Assembly: GCF_000174435.1 (NCBI RefSeq)
Contig: NZ_ACJN02000001.1
Coordinates: 124,001-188,000 of the forward strand
DNA from: Desulfonatronospira thiodismutans ASO3-1
GTDB taxonomy: Bacteria; Desulfobacterota; Desulfovibrionia; Desulfovibrionales; Desulfonatronovibrionaceae
Length of the DNA: 64,000 nt
Direction: 5' to 3'
Shown: piece after piece, positions 1 through 8,799 of the stretch
How positions within the stretch are numbered: the stretch's first letter is position 1
Layout of the letters: the number at the start of each line of letters is the position of its first letter
Position numbers and translations under genes: made by a program
Notes under the pieces: model-generated
Told to the model about the DNA's origin: nothing
The model's input: the letters and a program-made list of their open reading frames with translations, nothing else
The model's database searches: none

Positions 1-252
1 AGCGCGTCTCAAGGCCTCCAGACCCTGCTCAGTAGTGGGATATCTCCCTATGTCCAAACGGTAGGAATCCAGGGCAGTACCCAGAAGTTCGATCTGGGAA
101 CGGGCTGTACTCACCCTGGCCTCGTCCACATGCCTGAACAGCCTGGGTCCCACCAGGGAAGCCAGAAGACCCAGAATGATCATGACGATGATCAGCTCGA
201 TCAGTGAAAAGCCTGCCCTGTTTTTGCTCTTTATATTTGCTGTTTGGTTCAT
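1..252 (-). CDS. gspG: Type II secretion major pseudopilin GspG, 5' part (runs off the window)
   Basis: The reverse strand from the ATG at 252 is open to the window edge for 84 codons. It encodes a type IV pilin-like N terminus: a short basic leader, then GFSLIELIIVMIILGLLAS, the prepilin peptidase site (G before F) with Glu5 of the mature protein and a hydrophobic helix. The following residues (DIGRYPTTEQGLEALRRA) match the GspG family motif that leads into the calcium-binding region. GspG builds the periplasmic pseudopilus that drives type II secretion. It lies just downstream of gspF, as in many gsp operons. The 3' end is missing because the window stops. Confidence 0.9.
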   Translation of the reverse strand, partial: MNQTANIKSKNRAGFSLIELIIVMIILGLLASLVGPRLFRHVDEARVSTARSQIELLGTALDSYRLDIGRYPTTEQGLEALRRA

Positions 253-361
253 CAATTTATCCTCGCCTTCCTTAATACGATCATTTCTTCCCAATACCCT
301 CTCCAAATTGCCCCATCACCCCCTCGCCCCGTCTTTTCCTTCAGCTCCATGCCCGATCCCC

Positions 362-1621
362 TCAGATCCCCATTTCATTCAGACTGAATACCGCCATAAG
401 CATGGACACCACCATCACCCCTATGACCAGCCCCATGACCAGGATCACCGCCGGTTCAAAAATAGAGGTAAAGGATTTAACGGCCCTTCTCAGATCACGA
501 TCATACATATCTCCGACCTTTTCCAGCATAACGGCCATCTCTCCTGATTCCTCCCCCACGCGAAGCATATTAACAGCTAAGGGTGGAAAAATCCCATGCT
601 GTTCCAGGGAGCCGGAAAGCATACGCCCCTGCTTGAGATCATCGTAAACAACTGCCAGCCTGTTTTTCAGTACAGTATTGCCCACCACGCCGCTGACTAT
701 GTTCATGGCCTCCAGTATGCTCACCCCGCTATTTAGAAGGGTGCCCAGGGTCCTGGAAAACCTGGCCAGTTCGAGTTTCAGAAAAATTGTACCCAGTAAG
801 GGCAGCCGCATTCTCAAGCGGTCCCAAAAAAGCCTGCCCCCGGAAGTAGACCTTAGATATTTCAGCATAAGCAGGCATAAGACCGCACCAAGCCCTAGTG
901 CCCACCAGTAATGAACAATAAAGTTGCCGCACCAGAGCATGACTCTGGTGGCCTGGGGCATCTCAATACCCATATCCACAAATATATCGGCGAACCTGGG
1001 AATAACAACCACAAGCATGACAAGCATTGAGGCTGCAGCGGTCAACCCAAGGATAGCCGGATATATCATGGATGAGACCAGATGTTCTCTCAGCCTGGCC
1101 ATCTCGTTCATAAATTCTGACAAGCGCTCCAGTATAACATCCAGAATACCTCCGGACTCTCCTGCCCGGACCATATTGATAAATACTTCCGGAAAAACCT
1201 CTGGATGCTCTTCAAGGGCCTGGTACAGATGACTTCCCTCCCTGATGCGGCTGTGAACGTCTTTTATCACCCTGGCCAGCGACCTGTTTTCCGTCAGGTC
1301 ACCCAAAAGGGCCAGAGATTTGTTCATAGTGATACCTGCCTTGAGCATGGCCCCAAGATGTTCGGTAAAGGCTGTCAGATCTTTAGTGCCTATCTTTCCA
1401 CGCGCAAATGCATCCAGGCTGTGCAAATACAGCCAGGCATACTTTATTCTGTTCTGCGACCGGAATTCACTGTTTATGGCTTGCCTATCAAGAGGTTCAA
1501 TAGACAAAGGGATCAGGTTTCGGGCATGCAGGCTGGCCGCCGCCTGTTTTTTGTCACTGGCATCAATCCTGCCCTGATGGACCCTGCCTTCTAAAGTTGA
1601 TGCCCTGTATGTAAATTCCAT
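362..1621 (-). CDS. gspF: Type II secretion inner-membrane platform protein GspF
   Basis: A 419-residue protein, the usual GspF length. GspF is the polytopic inner-membrane platform of the type II secretion machine and contacts the GspE ATPase. Two T2SSF domains are visible, each starting with a motif of the type FTEHLGAMLKAGI / FSRTLGTLLNSGVSILEAM. Three membrane segments follow the first domain, the middle and the C terminus. The frame stays open upstream to 1744, but the family N terminus is MEFTYRASTLEGRVHQGRI, and an AGGGA element lies about ten bases before the ATG at 1621, so that start was chosen. gspG follows 109 bases downstream. Confidence 0.93.
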   Translation of the reverse strand: MEFTYRASTLEGRVHQGRIDASDKKQAAASLHARNLIPLSIEPLDRQAINSEFRSQNRIKYAWLYLHSLDAFARGKIGTKDLTAFTEHLGAMLKAGITMNKSLALLGDLTENRSLARVIKDVHSRIREGSHLYQALEEHPEVFPEVFINMVRAGESGGILDVILERLSEFMNEMARLREHLVSSMIYPAILGLTAAASMLVMLVVVIPRFADIFVDMGIEMPQATRVMLWCGNFIVHYWWALGLGAVLCLLMLKYLRSTSGGRLFWDRLRMRLPLLGTIFLKLELARFSRTLGTLLNSGVSILEAMNIVSGVVGNTVLKNRLAVVYDDLKQGRMLSGSLEQHGIFPPLAVNMLRVGEESGEMAVMLEKVGDMYDRDLRRAVKSFTSIFEPAVILVMGLVIGVMVVSMLMAVFSLNEMGI

Positions 1622-2158
1622 CCAGCCGATTCCCTGTTTTGATAAAAAAGGGCTGACATAATTTCTGGAAAAGTACTGCCCCGAATACATTTGTTCAAAA
1701 CCCCGGCAAACAGAGACAATTGAGCAAAATATATTCCAATCCAATCTATCCTGCTTTTAAGCAAAAGAGCAAGCATAAAGTTAAATCTACAATATGCAGA
1801 CAAAAAGTACGGGAAAAACAGACACAGTATAAAGAATGAGTTCGCTATTCTAGAATATAATAAAAAAGTGTGTATAAATGAGGAGTTAATAACCATATCA
1901 TTCTTATTCTTTTGAAGTTCATCTTTATGCTATCGAGATATCTTAAAACAACATGCATGAGAGGCATAACGAGATGTAAGAAAATGACAACAATTTGATT
2001 TTAATAGCTATTTACTATTTTTTTGGGAAAAAAGAATTTTTGCATTTGCTCTGTGAATAATGATGGCACGATAATTTCATTCACAAAATTATGAGGACGT
2101 GAAAATAATAATTGATTGCTGTTGATACACTTTTTGCGAATGGTTTCTGGAGAGAGCA
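1622..2158. other. AT-rich divergent intergenic region between gspF and rfbF
   Basis: No convincing gene is present in this 537-base stretch, which is clearly more AT-rich than the flanking genes. It must hold the promoters of the divergent gsp and polysaccharide operons. The only specific signal recognised is a sigma-54-like element at 2064-2079. Confidence 0.6.
2064..2079 (+). promoter_or_regulatory. Possible sigma-54 (-24/-12) promoter upstream of rfbF
   Basis: The -24 element is a perfect TGGCACG. After a 4-base spacer comes TTTCA, which matches the TTGCA -12 element at four of five positions but lacks the G of the conserved GC. The site lies about 80 bases before the rfbF start on the correct strand. 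A sigma-54 activator of the PrsR type is encoded at 40190-41632, so sigma-54 control of polysaccharide genes is plausible. The -12 deviation keeps confidence low. Confidence 0.4.
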
Positions 2159-2932
2159 ATGAAAGCAATTATTCTGGCAGGAGGCCTGGGGACCAGATTG
2201 TCTGAAGAAACCACGGTAAGACCCAAGCCCATGGTGGAAATTGGAGGTATGCCCATTTTGTGGCATATTATGAAAATATACTCCGTGTATGGAGTAAATG
2301 AATTTATCGTCTGCTGCGGATATAAAGGAGAGGCAATCAAAGAATTTTTTGCAGACTACTTTCTCAAGCGCTCGGACATTACCTGCGACCTGAAGCATAA
2401 CAAAATGACCATTCACCGCAATGACGTTGAACCATGGAAAGTCACCCTGGTGGATACAGGCCTGGAAACCATGAAAGGTGGGCGCATGCTCAAGGCCAGA
2501 CAATACATTGGAAATGAAACCTGCCTTATGACTTACGGAGACGGGGTGAGCAACGTTGATATAACTGGATTGCTGGAATTCCACAAAAAGCAGAACGTCC
2601 TTGCAACCCTTACTGCTGTTCAGCCCCCAGGTAGATTCGGGGCATTCCGACTGGGCAAAGACCAGTATACCATATCCAGCTTCAAGGAAAAACCAGATGG
2701 CGACGGAGCATGGGTCAACGGTGGCTTTTTCGTTCTGGAACCTGAAGCACTGGACTATATTGAAGGCGAACATATCGACTGGGAGAACGAACCTATGGAG
2801 CGTCTTGCCGGAGAAGGAAAGCTGGCAGCCTATAAACACAGTGGATTCTGGCAGCCTATGGATACCCTGCGTGATAAAAACCTTCTGGAAAAACTCTGGC
2901 AGAGTGGCAAAGCTCCCTGGAAGGTGTGGTAA
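2159..2932 (+). CDS. rfbF: Glucose-1-phosphate cytidylyltransferase RfbF
   Basis: A 257-residue nucleotidyltransferase that makes CDP-glucose from glucose-1-phosphate and CTP, the first step to CDP-linked 3,6-dideoxy or branched sugars. The N terminus has the family signature: GGLGTRL (residues 8-14), then [10 protein letters not shown]. Further conserved stretches are YGDGVSNVD and GWQP-like [11 protein letters not shown] near the C terminus. The start has a GGAGAG ribosome-binding site. Its stop codon directly abuts the ATG of rfbG, so the two are translationally coupled. This is the first gene of a long plus-strand polysaccharide operon. Confidence 0.96.
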   Translation: MKAIILAGGLGTRLSEETTVRPKPMVEIGGMPILWHIMKIYSVYGVNEFIVCCGYKGEAIKEFFADYFLKRSDITCDLKHNKMTIHRNDVEPWKVTLVDTGLETMKGGRMLKARQYIGNETCLMTYGDGVSNVDITGLLEFHKKQNVLATLTAVQPPGRFGAFRLGKDQYTISSFKEKPDGDGAWVNGGFFVLEPEALDYIEGEHIDWENEPMERLAGEGKLAAYKHSGFWQPMDTLRDKNLLEKLWQSGKAPWKVW

Positions 2933-4054
2933 ATGAACACAAAGTTCTGGGACAGCAAAAGAGTCCTTATTACAGGCAATACCGGTTTCAAGGGCAGTTG
3001 GCTGACTCTTTTGCTCCAGTCGCTGGGCGCTGAAGTAATCGGCTTTTCCCTGCCACCGCCTACAGAGCCCAGCCTTTTTGAATTAAGCCGGGCAGATCAT
3101 GGTATTGTCATGGTCTATGGAGATATCCGGAACAGAAGCGTGGTGCAGGAAACCATGGACAGATACAGGCCGCAGATTGTGATGCACCTGGCGGCTCAGT
3201 CGCTGGTAAGAGCTTCCTACGAGAATCCCGTAGAAACCTATGATATCAACCTCATGGGTACTGTGCATATTCTTGATGCCATGAGAAACACTCCGGGAAT
3301 AAAAGCTGCTGTCATGGTCACCAGCGACAAGTGCTATGAAAACCAGGAACAGGATCGACCCTACAGAGAAGAAGACCCCATGGGGGGATACGATCCCTAC
3401 TCCAGCAGCAAAGGCTGCGATGAACTGATCATTTCCGCTTACAGAAGATCATATTTTTCAAATAACAACACAGCACTTGCCAGCGTTAGAGCCGGCAACG
3501 TAGTCGGCGGAGGGGACTGGGCCAAAGACAGACTGGTGGTGGATGCCATGCAGGCTTTTATGCACGGCAAGCCCCTGGTGCTTAGAAATCCCGATGCCGT
3601 ACGCCCTTGGCAGCATGTACTGGACCCTTTATACGGCTATCTGATGCTGGCGGAAAAAATGTGGGAGCATGGTGCATCGTATGCCTCAGCCTGGAATTTT
3701 GGACCTGGCAGGGAAAGTTCGCAGTCTGTCTCGCAGCTTGCAAATATGCTGTGCAGGTTTTGGGGTAATGGGGCGTGCTGGGTATCTGACAAAGTCCCCA
3801 GCGACCAGCATGAGGCCAACCTTCTTCTTCTTGATGCACGCAAAGCCGAAATGAACCTTGACTGGTATCCGCAAATGGATGCCGCAACAAGTTTAGCCTG
3901 GACTGTAGAGTGGTACAGGGCCTACTCCAAGGGTGCAGACATGCGCGAGTTCACCCTGCAGCAACTTTCAGACTTTGCAGCACTGAGCAGATTCTATCCA
4001 AACCATGAACCACCAAAGAATAAAAAATATGGATTTTATCCCGACCACCCTTAA
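2933..4054 (+). CDS. rfbG: CDP-glucose 4,6-dehydratase RfbG
   Basis: A 373-residue short-chain dehydrogenase of the extended type that converts CDP-glucose to CDP-4-keto-6-deoxyglucose. The NAD-binding motif TGNTGFKGSW is at residues 14-23. The catalytic TSDK is at 130-133 and the YxxxK pair is Y156/K160 (YDPYSSSK). The stretch AGNVVGGGDWAKDRLVVD is diagnostic for this family. It begins immediately after the rfbF stop codon. No rfbH dehydrase follows, so the product is probably not a classical 3,6-dideoxyhexose such as abequose. Confidence 0.96.
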   Translation: MNTKFWDSKRVLITGNTGFKGSWLTLLLQSLGAEVIGFSLPPPTEPSLFELSRADHGIVMVYGDIRNRSVVQETMDRYRPQIVMHLAAQSLVRASYENPVETYDINLMGTVHILDAMRNTPGIKAAVMVTSDKCYENQEQDRPYREEDPMGGYDPYSSSKGCDELIISAYRRSYFSNNNTALASVRAGNVVGGGDWAKDRLVVDAMQAFMHGKPLVLRNPDAVRPWQHVLDPLYGYLMLAEKMWEHGASYASAWNFGPGRESSQSVSQLANMLCRFWGNGACWVSDKVPSDQHEANLLLLDARKAEMNLDWYPQMDAATSLAWTVEWYRAYSKGADMREFTLQQLSDFAALSRFYPNHEPPKNKKYGFYPDHP

Positions 4055-4580
4055 CGGAGCATATCTGATCCGTTTAGAACGGCATAATGATGATCGCGGC
4101 TTTTTCAGCCGCACCTTCTGCCGCAGAGAGTTTGAAAAAATGGGGCTCAACAGTGAAATTTCCCAGTGCAATCTGGCATTTAACAATAAGGCAGGTACCC
4201 TGCGGGGCATGCATTTTCAAACCCAACCTTACAGTGAGGTAAAACTGGTGGGGTGTGTATCCGGTTCTGTATTCGATGTCATTATAGATCTCAGAGAGGA
4301 ATCTACCACTTATTCCTGTTGGTTCGGGACTAAGCTTTCCGCAGACAACCTTGAAATGCTTTATGTCCCCAAGGGCTTTGCCCATGGCTACCAGACTCTG
4401 GTAGATAATGCCGCTGTATCCTATATGGTTTCAGAATCTTACTGCCCTGAATATGAAAATGGAGTGCGCTGGAATGATCCAGTACTGAACATATCCTGGC
4501 CCCTTGAAGTAATTACTGTCAGCAAAAAAGACAGTGCATGGCCCCTGCTAAACATTAAAAAACCAAAGGACGGTCCATGA
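4005..4580 (+). CDS. NDP-4-keto-6-deoxyhexose 3,5-epimerase, RfbC/RmlC-like
   Basis: A 191-residue cupin-type sugar epimerase. RmlC family features are visible: the catalytic His in LRGMHFQ (H70 in this frame), the DRGFFSRTF segment, and the catalytic-Tyr region SESYCPEYENGVRWNDP. In this operon it probably acts on CDP-4-keto-6-deoxyglucose rather than the dTDP sugar; that is inference from its neighbours. The frame overlaps rfbG by 50 bases. A start at 4029 (MDFIPTTLNGAY), overlapping by 26 bases, fits the family N terminus equally well. It ends with a 4-base overlap with the next gene. Confidence 0.9.
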   Translation: MNHQRIKNMDFIPTTLNGAYLIRLERHNDDRGFFSRTFCRREFEKMGLNSEISQCNLAFNNKAGTLRGMHFQTQPYSEVKLVGCVSGSVFDVIIDLREESTTYSCWFGTKLSADNLEMLYVPKGFAHGYQTLVDNAAVSYMVSESYCPEYENGVRWNDPVLNISWPLEVITVSKKDSAWPLLNIKKPKDGP

Positions 4581-5926
4581 TTATCCTGGATACAGCCCTG
4601 AAAAAAAGACAACAGGAAAACAACCCGGTCAGGGTGGGTGTTATTGGGGCCGGCTATATGGGACGAGGAACCGTATTCCAGGCTGAAAGAGCTGTCCCGG
4701 GAATGAGAGTGTCCTCCGTATATAACAGGCATATAGATGAGGCTGCCAGGGCATACGAGCAGGCCGGAATCAATGACTTTTCTATTGTTGAAACTAAGAG
4801 CCAACTAGAAGATGCCATTGTAAAGAACAGGTATTCCATTACTGAAAATCCGGAACTTATCTGTCAGGCACAAGGCATAGAGGCAGTGATTGAAGCCACT
4901 GGAGAAATTGATTTTGCTGCAAAGTTATGTCTTATCGCTATGGAACATGGCAAGCATATCATCCTCATGAACGCTGAGCTTGATGCCACCCTGGGTCCTA
5001 TTCTCAAGATTTATGCTGACCGGGCCGGAGTTGTTTTCAGTAATGCCGACGGGGATCAGCCCGGGGTACTCATGAACCTGATGCGTTATGTGCAAACCAT
5101 TGGTTGCCGACCTGTTTTAGCTGGGAATGTCAAAGGACTTCATGACCCCTACCGTACTCCTGAAACCCAGAAAGGATATGCACGGAAATACCATCAAAAA
5201 CCCCGCATGGTCACATCTTTTGCCGATGGTACAAAAATATCCTTTGAAATGGCGGTAGTGGCCAATGCCACAGGATTTAAAGCTGGTCAGAGGGGAATGT
5301 ATGGCCCAGCATGCGCTCATGTCTCTCAGTCAGCACCCCTTTTTCCTCTTGATCAGATGCTCGACACCGGCCTGGTGGATTATGTCCTCGGGGCAGAACC
5401 GCCAGGAGTATTCGTCCTGGGTTATAATGACGAACCCCTTACCCGGCAATATATGGATTACTATAAAATGGGAACTGGCCCGGTTTATGTGTTTTATACA
5501 CCTTACCATCTTCCATCAATTGAAGCGCCATTAACCGCTGCCAGGGCAGTATTGTTCAAAGATCCGGCCATCACTCCCATGGCAGGACCAGTCTGCGAGG
5601 TCGTCACCACAGCCAAAAGAGGTCTGAAATCCGGGGATGTTCTGGACGGTATAGGTGGATTCGACACATATGGAGTACTGGAAAACACCCCTGTAGCCAT
5701 GGAACAAAACCTTCTGCCCATGGGTCTTGCCGGGGATTGCCGACTGAAGAGAGATATAAAAAAGGACCAGGTCATAACTTATAATGACGTGCAGGTACCT
5801 GCAGGCAGGGTTGGAGACATGCTTAAAAATGAGCAGCTTATATATTTTACTGATCGAAAAACTGCTCATCATCGGTCCGTGTCCGACTGGAAATCACTAT
5901 CTTTGGATGAAAGATGTCTTGTTTGA
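4577..5926 (+). CDS. NAD(P)-dependent oxidoreductase with homoserine-dehydrogenase-like fold and C-terminal SAF domain
   Basis: A 449-residue protein with an N-terminal Rossmann motif GVIGAGYMGRGT (residues 22-33), a central homoserine dehydrogenase-like catalytic region, and a C-terminal SAF-type segment (RDIKKDQVITYNDVQVPAG). Proteins of this architecture occur in O-antigen clusters beside rfbF/rfbG and are often mislabelled as flagellar FlgA because of the SAF part. The substrate is not established. From the operon it likely reduces or modifies the CDP-4-keto-6-deoxy sugar. It overlaps the preceding epimerase by 4 bases (ATGA), indicating coupled translation. Confidence 0.8.
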   Translation: MIILDTALKKRQQENNPVRVGVIGAGYMGRGTVFQAERAVPGMRVSSVYNRHIDEAARAYEQAGINDFSIVETKSQLEDAIVKNRYSITENPELICQAQGIEAVIEATGEIDFAAKLCLIAMEHGKHIILMNAELDATLGPILKIYADRAGVVFSNADGDQPGVLMNLMRYVQTIGCRPVLAGNVKGLHDPYRTPETQKGYARKYHQKPRMVTSFADGTKISFEMAVVANATGFKAGQRGMYGPACAHVSQSAPLFPLDQMLDTGLVDYVLGAEPPGVFVLGYNDEPLTRQYMDYYKMGTGPVYVFYTPYHLPSIEAPLTAARAVLFKDPAITPMAGPVCEVVTTAKRGLKSGDVLDGIGGFDTYGVLENTPVAMEQNLLPMGLAGDCRLKRDIKKDQVITYNDVQVPAGRVGDMLKNEQLIYFTDRKTAHHRSVSDWKSLSLDERCLV

Positions 5927-5958
5927 AACAAACCGTCAACGTAAACAAGGCTGAATTG

Positions 5959-6606
5959 ATGAAAAATTATATAAAAAAAATATTTGCAATGTTGGGAATC
6001 CTTTTGTTTAAGGTGCAAGGGCAAATCGAAGATCGCACCTTACCGACCTTTGCTACTTATCCCAAACGCCTGAAGATTAACCTCCCTAGAAATATTGCCA
6101 ATCCCCAGCACATCTATATTGGAGACAACGTCAAATTTGGTCCGGGCTGCTTTCTTCTAGCTCTAACTGAATATCCCACCTCAAAAATGAGAAATTCTGA
6201 ATTCAACAAGGCGACCCAGAAATTTAATCCAGTCATAAAGATTGGCGACAACGTAACTGCCACTGCTTATGTCCAGATTTCAGCATTAGAAAGAATAACC
6301 ATCGAAGATGATGTCATGTTTGCATCCAACGTCTTTGTCGGTGATCATCAACACGGATATCAAAGTGCAGCTACACCATATAAGTATCAGCCAATATGGA
6401 AAATAAACCCCATCACCATCAAAAAAGGATGCTGGATCGGTCAGAATGTCATTGTCATGCCAGGGGTAACCATTGGAGAGTGTTCTATTATCGGAGCCAA
6501 CAGTCTGGTCAACAAGGATATTCCTCCAAAATGCATTGCTGTGGGTTCACCCGCGACGGTTATAAAAAAATGGGATGATCAATCTCAAATCTGGATTAAA
6601 TCTTGA
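5959..6606 (+). CDS. Left-handed beta-helix (hexapeptide) O-acyltransferase
   Basis: A 215-residue WbbJ/NodL-like transferase that probably O-acetylates a sugar of the surface polysaccharide. Hexapeptide turns are visible, for example IGDNVKFGPGC, IEDDVMFASNVFVGDH, and IKKGCWIGQNVIVMPGVTIGECSIIGANSLVNKDIP, ending with the family C terminus AVGSPATVIKKW. The catalytic His lies in GDHQHGY. The frame opens at 5914, overlapping the upstream gene, but MKNYIKKIFAM at 5959 is a better N terminus. A decayed paralogue lies at 8800-9355. Confidence 0.87.
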   Translation: MKNYIKKIFAMLGILLFKVQGQIEDRTLPTFATYPKRLKINLPRNIANPQHIYIGDNVKFGPGCFLLALTEYPTSKMRNSEFNKATQKFNPVIKIGDNVTATAYVQISALERITIEDDVMFASNVFVGDHQHGYQSAATPYKYQPIWKINPITIKKGCWIGQNVIVMPGVTIGECSIIGANSLVNKDIPPKCIAVGSPATVIKKWDDQSQIWIKS

Positions 6607-7132
6607 GCATTAAATATAATAAAAAATGGTGAATATTGATATCACAGGCATAAGTACTGATGTGATGAATTGAATTGATATATTTATTTAATCTTTCACT
6701 ACATATGGAAAAATAGAAATGAATACCTTTAATCACAGTGTTTGATGGTATGCGAAAAATCATAACTTGTTCAAAATAATTCATGTTTTTGATCAAAAAA
6801 AGCAAGATAATATTTTGAGTCAAATTTTTTTATGGCATTTTAATGGTATGTCGCAAGAAGCATCCTCTGCGCCTTCTCTGAGCTCATCCAAAAATACTAC
6901 TATCTTCGGACATGGAGGATTATTGGAAGGGGGTTATTTGGAAGCAGCTGCAGGGAATTATAATTGTCATCAACCGGGAGGAATAGTTGTCGTTGATCAG
7001 ACTGATAAAGACATTAAAAAATCAGATCATAACCTTCAATCCTGATTCCGTGAACTTGTTGCATAAACATTGCAATAACAATGCATTTTTTTTATTTACT
7101 TTATCCATAAAATTCAGTAGCTTCCATCACTA
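6607..7132. other. AT-rich gap with a doubtful 92-codon frame
   Basis: This stretch separates the acyltransferase gene from the transposase remnant. A plus-strand frame at 6767-7045 encodes 92 residues with a Ser/Gly-rich middle (SSAPSLSSSKNTTIFGHGG) and no family I recognise. It has no good ribosome-binding site and could be a fragment of a lost gene. Nothing else is supported here. Confidence 0.5.
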
Positions 7133-8490
7133 ATGCAACTTTTTTGTAACTGCACTCAACAGGTGAAGGAGGCTATAATATTAAAAATATCTAAAGTGGT
7201 TAATAAGGATGACCTGCAGACAGGCCCGGCCGGACTGATTTTGCTGGGCGAAATGGTCAGGGCCGTAGAGCTGGACAAAATAGCTAAAGCCATTACTTCC
7301 GGTAATCCTCAGATAACCGCGGCAGATATCTTGAAAACCATGATCGGTCTTTTGAGCCAGGGCAAATCCGACTTTGATCACGCCAAAGCTATTATTGGTG
7401 ACGAGTTCTTTATGAACTCCATGGGTATTGATCGTGTGCCTTCTGCTGAAACCTACAGGCAGAAGTTTCAGGAGCTGGCTTTGAACAATGATCTGGAGAC
7501 TATTCTGCCCGAGCTTTCCATCAAGCTCTGGAAAAAGTCCGGGGTTGAAAATGAGTACATCGAGAAGGACCAAAAGAAGTGGGTGCGTGTGGATATTGAC
7601 CCGGTCATATACGACAATGCCGACACCAAGAAAGAAGGTGCTGCCTATACCTACAACAACCAGTTCGGGTTTTCTCCAGTTTTTGCTCATTTTGCCGGGG
7701 GCTGGATGATCAATGCCAAGCTCTATCCCGGCAACTTCTCTACTCATAGCCCGGAAGCTATGGACTTTGTCCTGCAGAGCCTTGGTTTTAAAGACAGGAT
7801 GGTCGAGGAGACCAAGCTCCTGGTGATGGATTGTGGCTTTGACAATCAGCAGATGCTTCAAAACCTTTGGAATCGCACGAATACCGACTTCCTGGTCAAG
7901 CACAACATAAGACGTGAGAGCCCTGAAAGCTGGCTTGAGGTAGCCAAGGAGAAGGGAGAACTGGTATTTTCGGACGAGAAGAAAGGGTATGACCTGTATC
8001 GAGGCAGCACCTATCGCCACATTGACGGCTGCGATGAGCCTGTGCGCCTTGTTTTCGAGGTCCGGGAAATCTTCAAGAAGAAAGGGCAGCTTTTGCTCAT
8101 GCCCCAGGCCAAGGTGTTCAGTGTCTGGACCTCTCTTGACCAGGCCTTTTCTGACAAGGAAGTGCTCAAGCTCTACCGGATGCGGGGAATCACGCCGCAT
8201 GGCGTGATGAACACTGCCTTTTTGCTTATGGGTATGCTGACCTGTCACGCCAAGGCGTGATTCAAAGTTATTGCACTGGATATGATCAGAAGGTCCTGGG
8301 ACTTAAGAAAGCCATCACGCCTGTGGCGTGACTTAGAATCAAGACCGTGATGAGTCACGCCAGCGGCGTGATTGTCTTCATGTCCTGCCGCCTGGTGAAA
8401 CATGCCCGGCAGCTGATCCTGCAGCTGGGATGTTCCAGGCCGTGGTTTGACTGGTTCGCCTCGCTGTTCACACGTCTCAAGCAGGCGTAA
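7133..8490 (+). pseudogene. IS1380-family transposase, inactivated by deletions and palindrome insertions
   Basis: The first 350 residues are a clear IS1380-type DDE transposase (NKDDLQTGPAGLILLGEMV, VDIDPVIYDN with the first Asp, LVMDCGFDN with the second Asp). After LYRMRG the segment that should carry the catalytic Glu (about 20 residues in relatives such as ISEcp1) is missing. It is replaced by a TCACGCC...GGCGTGA palindrome, and the sequence resumes at NTAFLLMGML. Three more such palindromes and a frame change follow. The true C terminus (RLVKHARQLILQLG ... LKQA, stop at 8488-8490) can still be read in another frame. No good start codon follows the AAGGAGG at 7165-7171. Terminal repeats were not identified. 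Confidence 0.88.
8190..8371. repeat. Cluster of four TCACGCC-N2-4-GGCGTGA palindromes
   Basis: Four copies lie at 8190-8207, 8245-8260, 8315-8331 and 8355-8371. All have identical 7-base arms (TCACGCC / GGCGTGA) and different loops of 4, 2, 3 and 3 bases. They lie within the 3' part of the broken transposase. The first replaces the catalytic-Glu segment and the third introduces a stop codon. A fifth copy with the same arms is at 61325-61341. Confidence 0.9.
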
Positions 8491-8799
8491 GGCCAGGAGG
8501 AGGCGCATGGATAAAACACCCAGGGAGTAGTGGGTCCAAAATCTGGAAAAATATGAATATTTGAGGCTTATCATGCTTATTTATCGCTAAGTGCCCTGTT
8601 TTTGCCCATGCCGGAAAGCTCGGATGGACCGTAAACACCATCCGGGGGGGGGGGGCTTCGCAGGGGTCTATGTATATAACGTCTCGGATTCAGGTAACTA
8701 ATATTAATAAATTAAATTAATCAATCAACTTACCTTCATTACTATAATCACTATATAAATAGCATATTATCATGAAATCAATTATAAAGTAATTATTGA
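8491..8799. other. Gene-free AT-rich DNA with a 12-base G run
   Basis: No gene is visible. The stretch holds AGTAGTGGGTCCA at 8525-8537, which recurs exactly at 18396-18408 near the end of the other transposase remnant, and an uninterrupted run of twelve G at 8644-8655. Confidence 0.6.

Noticed and set aside
6767-7045. A 92-codon gene between the acyltransferase and the transposase remnant
   Set aside because: No domain, no ribosome-binding site and odd composition; kept only as a possible remnant.
7181-8248. Long minus-strand open frame (355 codons) opposite the transposase
   Set aside because: It mirrors the codon pattern of the transposase gene, has no family signature, and the plus-strand product is clearly a transposase.
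8644-8655. Run of twelve G as a possible phase-variation tract
   Set aside because: It is not inside or directly upstream of any intact gene, so slippage would have no visible effect; it could also be a sequencing-length error.
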